Positions 27,792-37,614 of a DNA stretch of 64,000 bases are shown in pieces. The notes beneath the pieces were generated by a model. It was not told the origin of the DNA. It did not search any database and saw only the letters and a program-made list of their open reading frames with translations. The stretch's first letter is position 1. Every line of letters starts with the position of its first letter. Position numbers and translations under genes: made by a program. The stretch lies in assembly GCA_022447225.1 (NCBI GenBank), contig JAKVAZ010000008.1:1-64000 (forward strand). The letters are read 5' to 3'. The DNA comes from Fuerstiella sp. (GTDB taxonomy: Bacteria; Planctomycetota; Planctomycetia; Planctomycetales; Planctomycetaceae).

Positions 27792-28230
27792 AACCGAGGT
27801 GTTGACGAGGAGAGAATCAATTTGATGTGTGCAGAACATCCACGTCAATTTCAGAAACATTCGAAGCAGGCATGTCTCCTTTCACTCACGGTCAGCTGAA
27901 ATTCCCGCGCCAACTCAGACAGTTTTGAAACAGCCTGTCAGTATCCGATGAACACTGGCTTTCCTGATTCTATGCATCGATTCCAGGTTCTCCCGCAATC
28001 GGAAGAGGCAGCACCCGGAAATCAAGTTTTTTTTATATTCATACGGAGTCACCCGGACCATCATAAATTAGGAATTGTCTGTTGGCATCCGTCCGGTTAA
28101 CCTGACTCGTCCTGCCCGCATGTCGTCTCTGCCTGTTTTATTCTGATCAACTCCGACCTGACGGATCATCCGCACAAAACATGTTTTCCTGTGATACGCA
28201 ACCAGCCGGTCCAGTCGATTACCTGAGAAA
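27792..28230. other. Intergenic gap, no gene seen
   Basis: 440 bases that include an AT-rich stretch (T8 near 28026). No gene, RNA or repeat was recognised; it probably holds the promoter of the downstream gene. Confidence 0.4.
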
Positions 28231-29931
28231 ATGATGAGAAACCTCACCCGACGCCAAGCACTCCAATATGCCGGTTCCAGCGCAGCGGGTGCTCTCGTAC
28301 CCTGGAAATCGGCATCGGCAGCCATGACAAATGATCGTCACAGGCTGCTGTTCAACTGGAACGGCTCGATGATCCATTGCTTCGGGCGAGCAGCACTGGG
28401 AGTTGAGGCGGAACAGCTGAGTCCGGATCAGTTTCGTTCATTGGTGTTTTCATCTCTGGATGAACAAGCTGTGGATACGGTGCTGTTCAGCTTCGGCAGT
28501 GGCAATGTTGCCGAATACCAGAGCAACGTGCTGGAATGGCCCGGTCAGGCCGATCAATTCACATTTCCGAAGTCAAAAACCTGGCACGGTGGTACCGAAG
28601 TTGATGCTGCTGATCAGTATCGAAACCCCAAAGCTCTGGCCGATGCCGGACATAACCCTCCTGAAGTTCTAGTCAATGAATGTCATCAACGCGGAATGGC
28701 CGCCTTTATTTCACTGCGAATGAATGACTGTCACGACGGACAGCACGGCCCCGGGACGCTGCCCAACCCGGAACTGGCCACGTTTAAACGCCAGAATCCG
28801 GACTGGCTGATTGAGGACCTGGACTGGTGGTCGGCACTGAACTTTACTCATCCACGTGTGCGTGCACTGAGACTGCGTACTATTGAAGAGTTCTTCGATC
28901 GCTGGGACTTTGACGGAATCGAACTGGACTGGCTGAAGCACACTCTCTATTTCCCGCGAGGGACAGAACGAGAGAATGCACATTATCTGACAGAATTTAT
29001 GCAGTCCGTTCGTGAAAGTCTTCAGCGTCGAGCGCAGCGTCGCGGACGACCGATTGAACTGGCGGTACGAGTACCGGAGCGACTGTCCTGGTGTGAGAAT
29101 GGTGGATTCGATGTGGCACGCTGGGTTGACGAAGATCTTGTCGATATGCTTATTGTCGGACAGTCTCTGACGGATTTGCCGACACTGGGGGAGTTTCACG
29201 AACTGTCGACAAAACGTCATGTACCCGTCTACCCGTGTATTACACCATTTGGAAACGGCTATCGGGTCAGTCCGGACGAGGTCATCCGTGGAAGCGCGTC
29301 CAATCTTTGGGCCGATGGCGCTGACGGACTGTATATGGGCAACTGGTGTTACCACGGATCATGGCGACGTCATTTGCTGGGTCAGATCTCCAGCCCGGAT
29401 ACTCTGGCCCGACTGCCCCGACGCTACATACTTTCGCACCGCGTTGCAGTCCCGCGTGGACAAACCGGTGCAGACTACATTCGCTACAACGTTCAGGGAC
29501 AGGACGCACCATTACCAGCACAGCTGAAAAAGAATATCCCTCAACGGTTTATTCTGAGTGGCGGAAAAGCTGCTGCTGCAACGCGGGTTCAGCCTGAGAA
29601 AGCAGAACTGTGGCTGGGCGTCGATTTCCTGGGCGACCAAGATGTTTTGAGCGTGACCATCAACGACCGTGTACTGAGCGTGCCGGACAGGGACGGACGC
29701 GTGGCTCTTTCAGTTCTGGGCGGGCGTATTCAGGTTCCTGCTGGTAACGGTGTGCTCGGGTTCCCGGTTCAGACGTCAATCGACGAGGAGTTTCAAGGCA
29801 TCCGTATCAACGTGCCGCCGGAAATACTCAGCCAGCATCACAATGAGCTGGAAGTTGTGCTGACAGAACGTTCGCCCGGCCTGAAGTACGATCTGCGGAT
29901 CAACCGGCTGGAACTCGATCTGGTGTTTTAA
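28231..29931 (+). CDS. Tat-exported TIM-barrel, glycosidase-like protein
   Basis: A 566-residue protein with a twin-arginine leader (NLTRRQALQYAGSSAAGAL). The barrel (residues about 35-400) contains HCFGRAALGV, AFISLRMNDCHDG, the loop RWDFDGIELDWLKH (D226, D228, E231, D233, which could be the acid pair), and PVYPCITPF. The C-terminal 120 residues form a beta-domain (AELWLGVDFLGDQDVLSVTI). The fold is reminiscent of GH-10-like and GHL-type families in planctomycetes, but I did not identify a named family. A role in periplasmic glycan breakdown is an inference from the leader and the Asp/Glu-rich loop. ATG at 28231 or the adjacent ATG at 28234 may be the start. It converges on the DUF1501 gene with 6 bases between the stop codons. 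Confidence 0.8.
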   Translation: MMRNLTRRQALQYAGSSAAGALVPWKSASAAMTNDRHRLLFNWNGSMIHCFGRAALGVEAEQLSPDQFRSLVFSSLDEQAVDTVLFSFGSGNVAEYQSNVLEWPGQADQFTFPKSKTWHGGTEVDAADQYRNPKALADAGHNPPEVLVNECHQRGMAAFISLRMNDCHDGQHGPGTLPNPELATFKRQNPDWLIEDLDWWSALNFTHPRVRALRLRTIEEFFDRWDFDGIELDWLKHTLYFPRGTERENAHYLTEFMQSVRESLQRRAQRRGRPIELAVRVPERLSWCENGGFDVARWVDEDLVDMLIVGQSLTDLPTLGEFHELSTKRHVPVYPCITPFGNGYRVSPDEVIRGSASNLWADGADGLYMGNWCYHGSWRRHLLGQISSPDTLARLPRRYILSHRVAVPRGQTGADYIRYNVQGQDAPLPAQLKKNIPQRFILSGGKAAAATRVQPEKAELWLGVDFLGDQDVLSVTINDRVLSVPDRDGRVALSVLGGRIQVPAGNGVLGFPVQTSIDEEFQGIRINVPPEILSQHHNELEVVLTERSPGLKYDLRINRLELDLVF

Positions 29932-29937
29932 GCCTGC

Positions 29938-31386
29938 TCAAGCCAGTGCTTCTGTAATGACCTGTCCGCCCAGATCGGTCAGACGTTTGAACCGTCCGGC
30001 ATGATAGAACGTCAGTTCCATGTCATCCAGACCCATCTGATGCAGGATCGTGGCGTGTAAATCATGTGTGTGGTATGTGTTATCCACTGCGTTGATGCCC
30101 AGTTCGTCTGTTCCCCCAACAACGGTACCGCCCTTGACGCCGCCACCTGCCATCCAGGCGATCATGGCCCGCTTATTGTGGTCGCGACCGGGACTGGTGC
30201 GGAAAAAGTTCATTGAGTTATCTGCAGTCCGGCCAAATTCTCCACCCCACACAACCAGAGTGTCGTCCAGCAGCCCGCGCTGGCGAAGATCGGTGAGCAG
30301 ACCGGCCATTGGTACATCGGTTCGCTCAGCACAGCGACGATGGTTGCTGGCAATATTTTCGTGAGAGTCCCAGCCGTTGCAATAGATCTGAATAAACCGG
30401 ACGCCTCGCTCCACCATCCGGCGTGCCATCAGACACTTGCGCCCCATCTCATCAGTCACCGGCGAGTCCAGTCCGTACAGTTCCTGAGTCTGTTGTGACT
30501 CCTGAGCGACGTCCAGAGCATCCGGCACAGAAGACTGCATTCGAAAAGCAAGTTCATACTGTCTCATCCGCCCAATCAGATCCTGATTCCGAGGGTTCAA
30601 ATGCAGCGTCTTTTCATTCAATGTGTTCAACATCCGAAGATTATTGTACTGCCGCTGTCGCCCGATTCCCTCGGGCTGCAAATCCACGATCGCCGGTCCG
30701 ACAGGATTGAGCAAAGTCCCCTGGCATTCCGTGGGCAGGTACGCATTTGACCAGTTCATTGCGCCACCAAAGACGCCGCCGGAAGTATCAGGCAGCACAA
30801 CAAATCCAGGCAAATTTTCGTTTTCGCTGCCAAGTCCGTATGCCACCCAGGAGCCGACTGAAGGACTGCCGGGAATCGGCATCCCCGTATTCATGAAAAA
30901 CGTCGCTGTCGTGTGTGATTCAACACTCGTATGCAGAGAGCGGATGATCGCCATGTCGTCGACACACTTCGCAAGTCTCGGGAAAATATTCGAGACTTCG
31001 ATGCCGGATTCACCGTGTTTTTGAAACGTAAACGGACAGGCAACGTACAGTCGTTTGACAAGGCTGCCGTAAATCCGTGTGACAGGCTGACCGTGAAGTC
31101 TGTTCAGCTCCGGTTTCGGATCAAACGTATCCATTTGACTCGGAGCACCGGACATGAACAGGAAAATGCAGGATTTAGCTTTGCCCGGCAGGTGTCCCGA
31201 CCGCGGAGACAGGACGCCCGTATCGTCTGCTCTGATCACACCGTCACGCTGCAGTAACGACGTCAGTGCCAGTGCGCCGACACCGTTTCCGAAATTGTAC
31301 AACATGTTGCGACGATCCGGTCTGTGGCGGTAATCGCCCGTCGCCGTCGCTGACTGAACCTGACTCTGCTGCTGGCGTTGTTTCAT
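29938..31386 (-). CDS. DUF1501 domain protein
   Basis: A 482-residue protein that matches the DUF1501 family (PF07394), one of the commonest planctomycete protein types. Markers are RRNMLYNFGNGVGALAL near the N-terminus, CIFLFMSGAPSQMDTFDPKPELNRLHGQ, DMAIIRSLHTSVESHTTATFF, PGFVVLPD, RGVRFIQIYCNGWDSH and the ending LVVWGGEFGRTADN, GRDHNKRAMIAWMAGGG. The family resembles sulfatase/alkaline phosphatase folds, but a substrate is unproven. The start is ATG 31386; an early arginine pair (DRRNML) suggests a Tat-like leader. It lies 85 bases downstream of the DUF1549/1553 gene on the same strand, the usual pairing. Confidence 0.93.
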   Translation of the reverse strand: MKQRQQQSQVQSATATGDYRHRPDRRNMLYNFGNGVGALALTSLLQRDGVIRADDTGVLSPRSGHLPGKAKSCIFLFMSGAPSQMDTFDPKPELNRLHGQPVTRIYGSLVKRLYVACPFTFQKHGESGIEVSNIFPRLAKCVDDMAIIRSLHTSVESHTTATFFMNTGMPIPGSPSVGSWVAYGLGSENENLPGFVVLPDTSGGVFGGAMNWSNAYLPTECQGTLLNPVGPAIVDLQPEGIGRQRQYNNLRMLNTLNEKTLHLNPRNQDLIGRMRQYELAFRMQSSVPDALDVAQESQQTQELYGLDSPVTDEMGRKCLMARRMVERGVRFIQIYCNGWDSHENIASNHRRCAERTDVPMAGLLTDLRQRGLLDDTLVVWGGEFGRTADNSMNFFRTSPGRDHNKRAMIAWMAGGGVKGGTVVGGTDELGINAVDNTYHTHDLHATILHQMGLDDMELTFYHAGRFKRLTDLGGQVITEALA

Positions 31387-31471
31387 CGCGGCATCGATTC
31401 TTTGTACTTTATTGTTTGAAACACTGCTCTGCTGATCCCACAGTCAGCCATTGCAGTCTGCTGCCACACTG

Positions 31472-33667
31472 TCACTGAAGGTACAGAAACTCATTGCTGT
31501 TCAGTAAGACAAGACACAAATCAGTGAGTGAACCGGATGGTGCCAATGCGTGGTTGAGTTCAGTGTTGCTCCCGGTCGTCGTAATTTTGACTGATTCAGT
31601 CCGTTCGAGGAATTCCAGGCAGCTGTCGAGCTCTTCTGAGGTTGGAGATCGTTGATACGCCAACTGGTACGCATATTCCACCTGCCGTGAAGAATCAGAA
31701 CCAGCCTCGCGTGTGATACGTCCGGCAAACTCGGCACTCTGCTGCTGCATGAACTGACTGTTGAAGAGTGCGAAAACCTGAGGCGTCACCGTTGTGACAT
31801 CACGAACCGGACAGCTTTCGTCAATATTGGCCCCGTTGAATACCTTGAGAAAAGGAAGCTGAAGAGAACGACTCTGCAACATGTAAACCGTACGTCGATG
31901 GCGCTGATCCGGTTCAGCAGGTTCCCACCAGGTTGGTGCCCGCTGCATCAGTTCGTCATCCACGGCAGGAAAGAACGGAGGACCACCCATTTCACGATTG
32001 AGCGATCCACTTACTGCCAGCACACTGTCACGAATCACTTCAGCTTCGTGCCGGACCGGATTGCGTACCCAAAGATATTTGTTCCTGTTATCAATTTTAT
32101 CGAACTCGGCTGCCCGCGGGTGAACCATAGACTGCCGATAGACGTTCGACGTCAGAATCAGGCGGTGCATTTCTTTGATGCTGTATCCGCTGCGGCGGAA
32201 CTGAACGGCAAGCCAGTCGATCAGATCACGATACACCCCGCCACTGCCGTTCACTCCAAAATCACTTGAAGTGGCAATGAGCCCCTTCCCGAAGTGATAC
32301 TGCCATATGCGGTTGACCATAACACGAGCCGTCAGAGGATTGTCAGGAGAAGCAATCCAGTCAGCCAGCAGTCTGCGACGTGTGCCCGGTAATCCCGTCA
32401 GATCCACAGGATTTGAGCTTCCGGTTACGGCACTCAGAAATCCCGGTTCAACCGCATCTTCTCTCAGCTTGTAACTTCCGCCGGACAGAACATAAGTCGC
32501 CACGTCGTCTTTGAGAGACGAATCTTTCGCGAGGTAAGCTGTCGGCTCGAAGTAGTCGCGATGGTTAGGATTTGCAAAGCGTGCTGTCTGGCGTTTAATC
32601 TTCCTGTAAGTGGCAACCTCTTCAGGGGTAAACAGAATCCCCTCATCCATTGCCATTGGAAGGTCACGGGTGCCGTCTTCAGCAACGACATCTTTAAGCT
32701 CAGCAGTTGCCGCCGGTCGATATCGTTTTCTCAGACGTTCCCGATACGATTTAAGCTTCTGATCCTGCCATTCTTTTCGTTTATCCAGCAGCGTCAGCCA
32801 TCCCTGTTTCTGCTGCTCCCACGTCTCCCGGTTACGAACCGGCTTCTCATACTGCCCAAACGGAAGTTTTTCGGGACCTACAACAAGCGGAGCAAAGAAC
32901 GCCTCCATCCGATAGTAGTCGCGCGTTGGAATCGGATCATATTTGTGATCGTGACAGCGAGCACATTCCAGAGTGACACCAAGAAATACAGATCCGGTGA
33001 CACCCACTACATCCGTCAGAAAATCTCGCCGCGATAACTGAGATTCAGATCTTTCCACCGGAACCCAGAGATGCAGAAATGCCAGACCGATGCGGCCCTC
33101 ATCTCCGTATTTAAACGCATCGCCCGCCAGTTGTTCACGAATGAACCGATCATACGGACGATCCTGGTTGAAGGCACGAATCACGTAGTCACGGTATCGC
33201 CAGATATGCGGACGCGGATAGTCGATGGCTCCCCCACGTGTGTCAGCATAGCGAACGAGGTCCAGCCAGTGCCGCCCCCAGCGTTCCCCGTAACCCTCAT
33301 CATCCAGCAGTTTCTCGATGAGTCCGGTGTATGCCTCGTCGGACGGATCAGCAACGAACGCCTGCATTTCCTGTGGACTGGGAGGGAGTCCGATCAGCCC
33401 GAACTGTAACCGACGCAACAACGCGTCCGGAGAGGCTGGCGGAGCAGGTGTCAGCCCCTTCGATGTCAGTTTGGAAAGTACAAAGGCATCAATCGGATTC
33501 CGAACCCCGTCCGTCGTCGTCACTGAAGGTACAGCAGGCTCAACCAGCGGTGTCCACGGCCACTCCAATGTATCTTTCCCCACTGCTGAGTGGTCCGTCA
33601 CCGGAACCAGCACAATCAACAGTGCAAGATGACCTGCGGAGTGGAAGATTGGCTTCGATAGCTTCAT
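31472..33667 (-). CDS. DUF1549/DUF1553 planctomycete cytochrome-associated protein
   Basis: A 731-residue exported protein, counting from ATG 33667 (GGTAATTGAGT upstream). The leader (KPIFHSAGHLALLIVLVPV) is followed by the PSCyt2/DUF1549 block with NPIDAFVLSKLTSKGLTPAP, LRRLQFGLIGLPPSP and YGERWGRHWLDLVRYADT, then the single heme-like motif CARCH (C235, C238, H239) in CARCHDHKYDPIPTRDYY. The C-terminal half has PDNPLTARVMVNRIWQYHFG, SDFGVNGSGG and the PSD1/DUF1553 ending. Compared with longer relatives, the N-terminal PSCyt1 domain (a separate CxxCH) is missing. The function is unproven; extracytoplasmic redox activity with the DUF1501 partner is a reasonable guess. Confidence 0.93.
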   Translation of the reverse strand: MKLSKPIFHSAGHLALLIVLVPVTDHSAVGKDTLEWPWTPLVEPAVPSVTTTDGVRNPIDAFVLSKLTSKGLTPAPPASPDALLRRLQFGLIGLPPSPQEMQAFVADPSDEAYTGLIEKLLDDEGYGERWGRHWLDLVRYADTRGGAIDYPRPHIWRYRDYVIRAFNQDRPYDRFIREQLAGDAFKYGDEGRIGLAFLHLWVPVERSESQLSRRDFLTDVVGVTGSVFLGVTLECARCHDHKYDPIPTRDYYRMEAFFAPLVVGPEKLPFGQYEKPVRNRETWEQQKQGWLTLLDKRKEWQDQKLKSYRERLRKRYRPAATAELKDVVAEDGTRDLPMAMDEGILFTPEEVATYRKIKRQTARFANPNHRDYFEPTAYLAKDSSLKDDVATYVLSGGSYKLREDAVEPGFLSAVTGSSNPVDLTGLPGTRRRLLADWIASPDNPLTARVMVNRIWQYHFGKGLIATSSDFGVNGSGGVYRDLIDWLAVQFRRSGYSIKEMHRLILTSNVYRQSMVHPRAAEFDKIDNRNKYLWVRNPVRHEAEVIRDSVLAVSGSLNREMGGPPFFPAVDDELMQRAPTWWEPAEPDQRHRRTVYMLQSRSLQLPFLKVFNGANIDESCPVRDVTTVTPQVFALFNSQFMQQQSAEFAGRITREAGSDSSRQVEYAYQLAYQRSPTSEELDSCLEFLERTESVKITTTGSNTELNHALAPSGSLTDLCLVLLNSNEFLYLQ

Positions 33668-33954
33668 ACTCAATTACCTGAACCTGTCCCGCACGATCGA
33701 CGTCGGATTCACTAATCCTGTCGTAAGATTAAGACGCCATTGTTCTTTAAAATACCATGTTTTGCCGGGCCAATCAAACTTTGATCGCAACCATTGGATT
33801 CAGCTGCCCGCCATCACGAAAACGATTGTGAGTTGCTGGTCACCAACATGGGTAAATTCGGCAAAAAAATGGCCTGAATCGAACTGAAACTTCATTCACC
33901 CTGCCATTGGTTAATCGTCGTTTGTCTTTAAGTTATCTTCAGAAAATCGTGAAT

Positions 33955-35127
33955 ATGCCCTTTGTTATCCACCGATTTGTTGCCACAGCCCTGTTACTGA
34001 TCACTGGATTCACCTGTTCGCATTCTGTCGCGGCTACTCCTCCAACAATCATAAGCCACATTCTGGTCCATGGTGCAGACGGAAAATTTGCGGGTTGGCC
34101 GGCAAATCACGGCATGTGGATCTGGGATAACGAGATCCTTGTCGGTTTCAGCACAGGGATTCACAAGAATCTGGGCAAAAAACACAACATCGACCGTGAC
34201 AAACCCGAACACCATGTGCTTGCACGAAGCCTTGATGGTGGTGAGACATGGACGATGGAATTTCCGAATGACCGAGGGATGCTGATCAATGAAGGCGGCC
34301 AGCGCCACGGAATTACGGATCCACTGCACTCAGAACCGTCACCCGTAACAATTTCAGAACCGATTAACTTTGCTCATCCACATTTTTGTATGACCATGCG
34401 GTTTCAGAATATCCACGGAGGCACGTCGCGTCTGTACTACTCCTATGATCGCGGTCACAACTGGAAAGGCCCGTTTGTCGTTCCATCGTTCGGTCAGTCA
34501 GGCATCATGGCCCGGACCGACTACATTGTGAACAGCCAGACTGACTGTCACGTATTTCTCACAGCCTCCAAGAGCAATCAAAAGGAAGGTCGGGTCATCT
34601 GTGGACGTACAACAGATGGCGGAATCAACTGGCATTTGATTTCATACGTTGGGCCGGAACCGAACGGGTTCTCTATCATGCCGTCGACAATTCGGCTTAA
34701 CCCCACAGAACTGCTAATGACAACCAGGCGACGGGAAGGCAAAGGTGAAGACCGTCATCGCTGGATCGATACATGGGGATCGTCGAACAACGGGGAAAGC
34801 TGGAAGTTTCTCAATCATGCCGTAGCTGACCTCGGCGAAGGCAATCCTCCATCGTTGATTCAGCTTCGTGACGGCCGCCTGGTACTCACCTACGGGGATC
34901 GCCAGACTCCTTTTGAGATCCGTGCACAACTCAGTAGCGACGGTGGACGAACATGGCAACGCTCGTTCGTGCTGAACACCGTTGGGGGTGGTCGCGACAT
35001 GGGATACACGCGTTCCGTCCAGCGACCGGACGGCAAGGTCGTAACACTGTACTACCACTACACGTCGCAGAGCGTCTACCGACGTATCAGTAACACCATC
35101 TGGGATCCGGGTACCAGGGAACTGTGA
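33955..35127 (+). CDS. Secreted sialidase-like protein
   Basis: A 390-residue protein. The signal peptide (MPFVIHRFVATALLLITG, cleavage near SVAA) is followed by propeller strands with Asp-box-like motifs SLDGGETWTMEF, SYDRGHNWKGPF, TTDGGINWHLI, SNNGESWKF and SSDGGRTWQRSF. GSTG-like and HFCMTMRF segments fit the exo-alpha-sialidase superfamily. Catalytic residues cannot be assigned from the sequence alone; sialic acid or another sugar acid could be the substrate. The frame goes back to 33907, but the ATG at 33955 begins the signal peptide. The coding region is followed by a short 165-bp gap before the PAS-GAF-receiver gene on the opposite strand. Together with the sialidase-like gene at 26670 it makes two such proteins in the window. 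Confidence 0.9.
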   Translation: MPFVIHRFVATALLLITGFTCSHSVAATPPTIISHILVHGADGKFAGWPANHGMWIWDNEILVGFSTGIHKNLGKKHNIDRDKPEHHVLARSLDGGETWTMEFPNDRGMLINEGGQRHGITDPLHSEPSPVTISEPINFAHPHFCMTMRFQNIHGGTSRLYYSYDRGHNWKGPFVVPSFGQSGIMARTDYIVNSQTDCHVFLTASKSNQKEGRVICGRTTDGGINWHLISYVGPEPNGFSIMPSTIRLNPTELLMTTRRREGKGEDRHRWIDTWGSSNNGESWKFLNHAVADLGEGNPPSLIQLRDGRLVLTYGDRQTPFEIRAQLSSDGGRTWQRSFVLNTVGGGRDMGYTRSVQRPDGKVVTLYYHYTSQSVYRRISNTIWDPGTREL

Positions 35128-35292
35128 ACCTGTTGAGCAGGACCTGTAGCCGGTACTAAGATCGGACACGTGTGGAAACGAGGCCCCCGACAGCAGGCTC
35201 ATCCTCTTACACAGTCATTTCTACCAGCCAATCCCGTGCAGCACACCTCGAACACCTGATATCAATTCACTATATCATTCAGAACCGGTTCA

Positions 35293-36981
35293 TTATTCCA
35301 GTGGTGGAGGTGTGGCGATCGCTTTTTCAATTTCTGTCAGCAGCTGTTCAACACGAAACGGCTTATACAGGACTGCTTTCAGACCGTGCTGTCGTGCCTT
35401 AACAATGGAATGCGATGCGTCATATCCAAAGCCTGTCATGAAAATGACGGGGGTATGTGTATCGATGTCTCGCATACTGATGAAACATTCAAAACCGGTC
35501 ATATCGGACAGTCGAATGTCTGCCAGCACCACATCGTAAGTCTGGGAACGCATCATCCGACAGGCCGCAGCCCCCGTTGGCACCGCCTCCACCACACATC
35601 CCTGCGGGTCCAGCAGCTTATGCGCTTCCGCACGTACGGCCGGATCAGAATCCACAACAAGGACTCGCTTTCGGATCAGGTCAGATCGCAGAGAACGGTG
35701 CAGTCGAGGCTGAGGTACGGCAGTATCCTCTGTCGGCACCTCCGTGACTTCACCAATACATGAACGAATCTGTCGAACCTTTGTCAGGATCCGCTGCAGC
35801 GTTTCCGACACGTCAGGATCGTGACCAATGTACTTTTCAAGGATCGAAGTCGCGTCAGTCAGGATATCGTCCGTTGGACCGGCAACCTGCTGCTGAAGAC
35901 GTGTGACATGCTGTTCTGCGGTTGTCGCCTTTTCTGCCATCATCAACTGCAGCTGATTGAGTGCCATTGCGACGACAGCACCAAAATGCTCCAGAAACTC
36001 CAGGTCGGCTTCGTCAAATGTGTCAGCACCAGGGCCTTCCACATTGAACGTTCCCAGAATGACATCATCCAGTCGCAACGGCACTGTCAACGAACTGCGA
36101 GCATATTCCGCTCCTCGCAGATAACGAGATTCTGACTGAGTATCCGCACACAGATAACTGCGCCCGGTTGCTGCCACATATCCGGTCAAACCGTTCCCAT
36201 CCTGCCGGGCGTACAGCATTCGGCAAGCAGCTTCATCCTGCATCCCTTCCTGCAGCAGAGGAACCAGTTGTTGTGTTGCCGGATCCAGCAGCCGAATTTC
36301 AATGGTGTCGAATCCCAGGATCTGCTGCGAGAACGTAAGGATATTCTCCTTCAGGATTTCGATACGGTCTTCATTCGACATCATAGCGACTTCATCCGGT
36401 CTCAAATCGCTCAGTCGCATTCCAGCGTCATGAATGGCGGCACTTTTTCGGCGTGCCAGTTCCTGTTGTGTGATGTCACGAAGACAAACAGAAGTAAATC
36501 TGGCCGAAATTCCCTCTGGTGTCGGCAGTTGTGCACAAGAGGCCAGAGCTTCCACGTAACGCCGACTGGACAGCTGAATCGTGACACAGCACCCGGATCG
36601 CCCCCCGTCCGGCCATTTCCGGCGAAGCAGTGCGATATTATCCTCGTCTGCGTCAACTGATTCAAAAAACGGCAACCCGGTCAGCGGCTGACCATCACGG
36701 GAGATCTCTGCGAATACCTGATTGTGCCAGACAACGCGGTGATGATCGTCCACCAGCGCCAGTCCGACGGCAACGCTGTCCAAAAATCCCTGTGCGCAAA
36801 TCTGGAGGTCTGCCGACCGCTCCGTCTGCGTTCCGGTAAACAGCACACCATCAATTGATGATGAATCCTGATCTTTTTCTGTCCGAATGATGTCGACAAA
36901 GTCACTCAGATTTCGACAAAGATCAGAAGTCACATTGTCCACGTCACCGGACACCAGCAGACGCGGTCGCGAGGTTGACAC
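35293..36981 (-). CDS. PAS-GAF-receiver signalling protein without a kinase domain
   Basis: A 562-residue cytoplasmic protein starting at a GTG preceded by AGGAA. A PAS-like domain (residues about 60-170; GLALVDDHHRVVWHNQVF) is followed by a GAF domain (residues about 205-345; FDTIEIRLLDPATQQLVPLLQ, AATGRSYLCADTQSESRY). A helical linker (residues about 355-415; DDILTDATSILEKYIGHDPDV) leads to a complete receiver domain (residues about 437-557) with phospho-acceptor Asp488 (VLADIRLSD), Thr516 and Lys540 (LYKPF). No HisKA/HATPase motifs are seen. It is probably phosphorylated by a partner kinase elsewhere; an output domain is absent. The linker HDPDVSETLQRIL is similar to the dimer-helix of planctomycete sensors, a possible HisKA relic. 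Confidence 0.88.
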   Translation of the reverse strand: MSTSRPRLLVSGDVDNVTSDLCRNLSDFVDIIRTEKDQDSSSIDGVLFTGTQTERSADLQICAQGFLDSVAVGLALVDDHHRVVWHNQVFAEISRDGQPLTGLPFFESVDADEDNIALLRRKWPDGGRSGCCVTIQLSSRRYVEALASCAQLPTPEGISARFTSVCLRDITQQELARRKSAAIHDAGMRLSDLRPDEVAMMSNEDRIEILKENILTFSQQILGFDTIEIRLLDPATQQLVPLLQEGMQDEAACRMLYARQDGNGLTGYVAATGRSYLCADTQSESRYLRGAEYARSSLTVPLRLDDVILGTFNVEGPGADTFDEADLEFLEHFGAVVAMALNQLQLMMAEKATTAEQHVTRLQQQVAGPTDDILTDATSILEKYIGHDPDVSETLQRILTKVRQIRSCIGEVTEVPTEDTAVPQPRLHRSLRSDLIRKRVLVVDSDPAVRAEAHKLLDPQGCVVEAVPTGAAACRMMRSQTYDVVLADIRLSDMTGFECFISMRDIDTHTPVIFMTGFGYDASHSIVKARQHGLKAVLYKPFRVEQLLTEIEKAIATPPPLE

Positions 36982-37107
36982 GCTTGTTTTCCTGGATGAC
37001 TGGAGTCTGAAACAGTCCGTCGATTGTCCTGCGATTAAAACTCAACAACGAACCCGCCGAAAGGTCAACTCAGCACGTTTTTCATGAATCTTAATGAAAG
37101 TCTCAAA

Positions 37108-37614
37108 TCATTCGTTTGGTCCGTCAGTACCGGCCGAACCCGGTGAAACAGAGTGCTCCTCGTTTTGCTTTTCAATTCGACCGAACATGTGACCACCAAT
37201 CGTCCCGTGCTGCCAGGTTCCGGCGTACCGATCGTCATGAAAAATCACCCGACATGAAAATCCGTCTCCCAGCCCCGGGAGTCGGGCATCTGTCAGCGTC
37301 ACCACCGGTGTGTCGCCAGCCCATTCCACGGGAACGGGAATGGGCAGTGTTGCATCGAACTTCATGTATTTGACACGGGCCGTAAACACCCAAAGATTGC
37401 CGGTCGATTTTTCAACACTGTTGATTTCGTATCGTTCTTGTTTGGGAACAGATCCCGTTTTTTGGCCATCAATCGTGAATGAACCCACCAGAACAGTTTT
37501 TGCCATACGTTCTGAAAACTCTCTGTCACGTTTCTGACGGGATTCTTCCTGAGATTGAGCCGGACTGCACAGGAACAGACTGAGCAGTATCAGTCCCCAC
37601 GGACGATTGAACAT
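37108..37614 (-). CDS. Small secreted protein of unknown function
   Basis: A 168-residue protein with a signal peptide (FNRPWGLILLSLFLCSP, cleavage near AQS). After a basic, helical stretch comes a beta-rich part (KTVLVGSFTIDGQ, NLWVFTARVKYMKFDA, RVIFHDDRYAGTWQHG) and a low-complexity, acidic C-terminus. It has the look of a lipocalin-like or calycin-type fold, but I recognise no family. The ATG at 37614 is chosen because AAGGAG lies 9 bases upstream, while the ATG at 37623 sits directly next to this site. Similar small proteins are widespread in planctomycetes. Confidence 0.7.
   Translation of the reverse strand: MFNRPWGLILLSLFLCSPAQSQEESRQKRDREFSERMAKTVLVGSFTIDGQKTGSVPKQERYEINSVEKSTGNLWVFTARVKYMKFDATLPIPVPVEWAGDTPVVTLTDARLPGLGDGFSCRVIFHDDRYAGTWQHGTIGGHMFGRIEKQNEEHSVSPGSAGTDGPNE

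Noticed and set aside
28711-29355. 214-codon minus-strand frame
   Set aside because: It lies wholly inside the Tat-exported TIM-barrel gene on the other strand and shows no domain.
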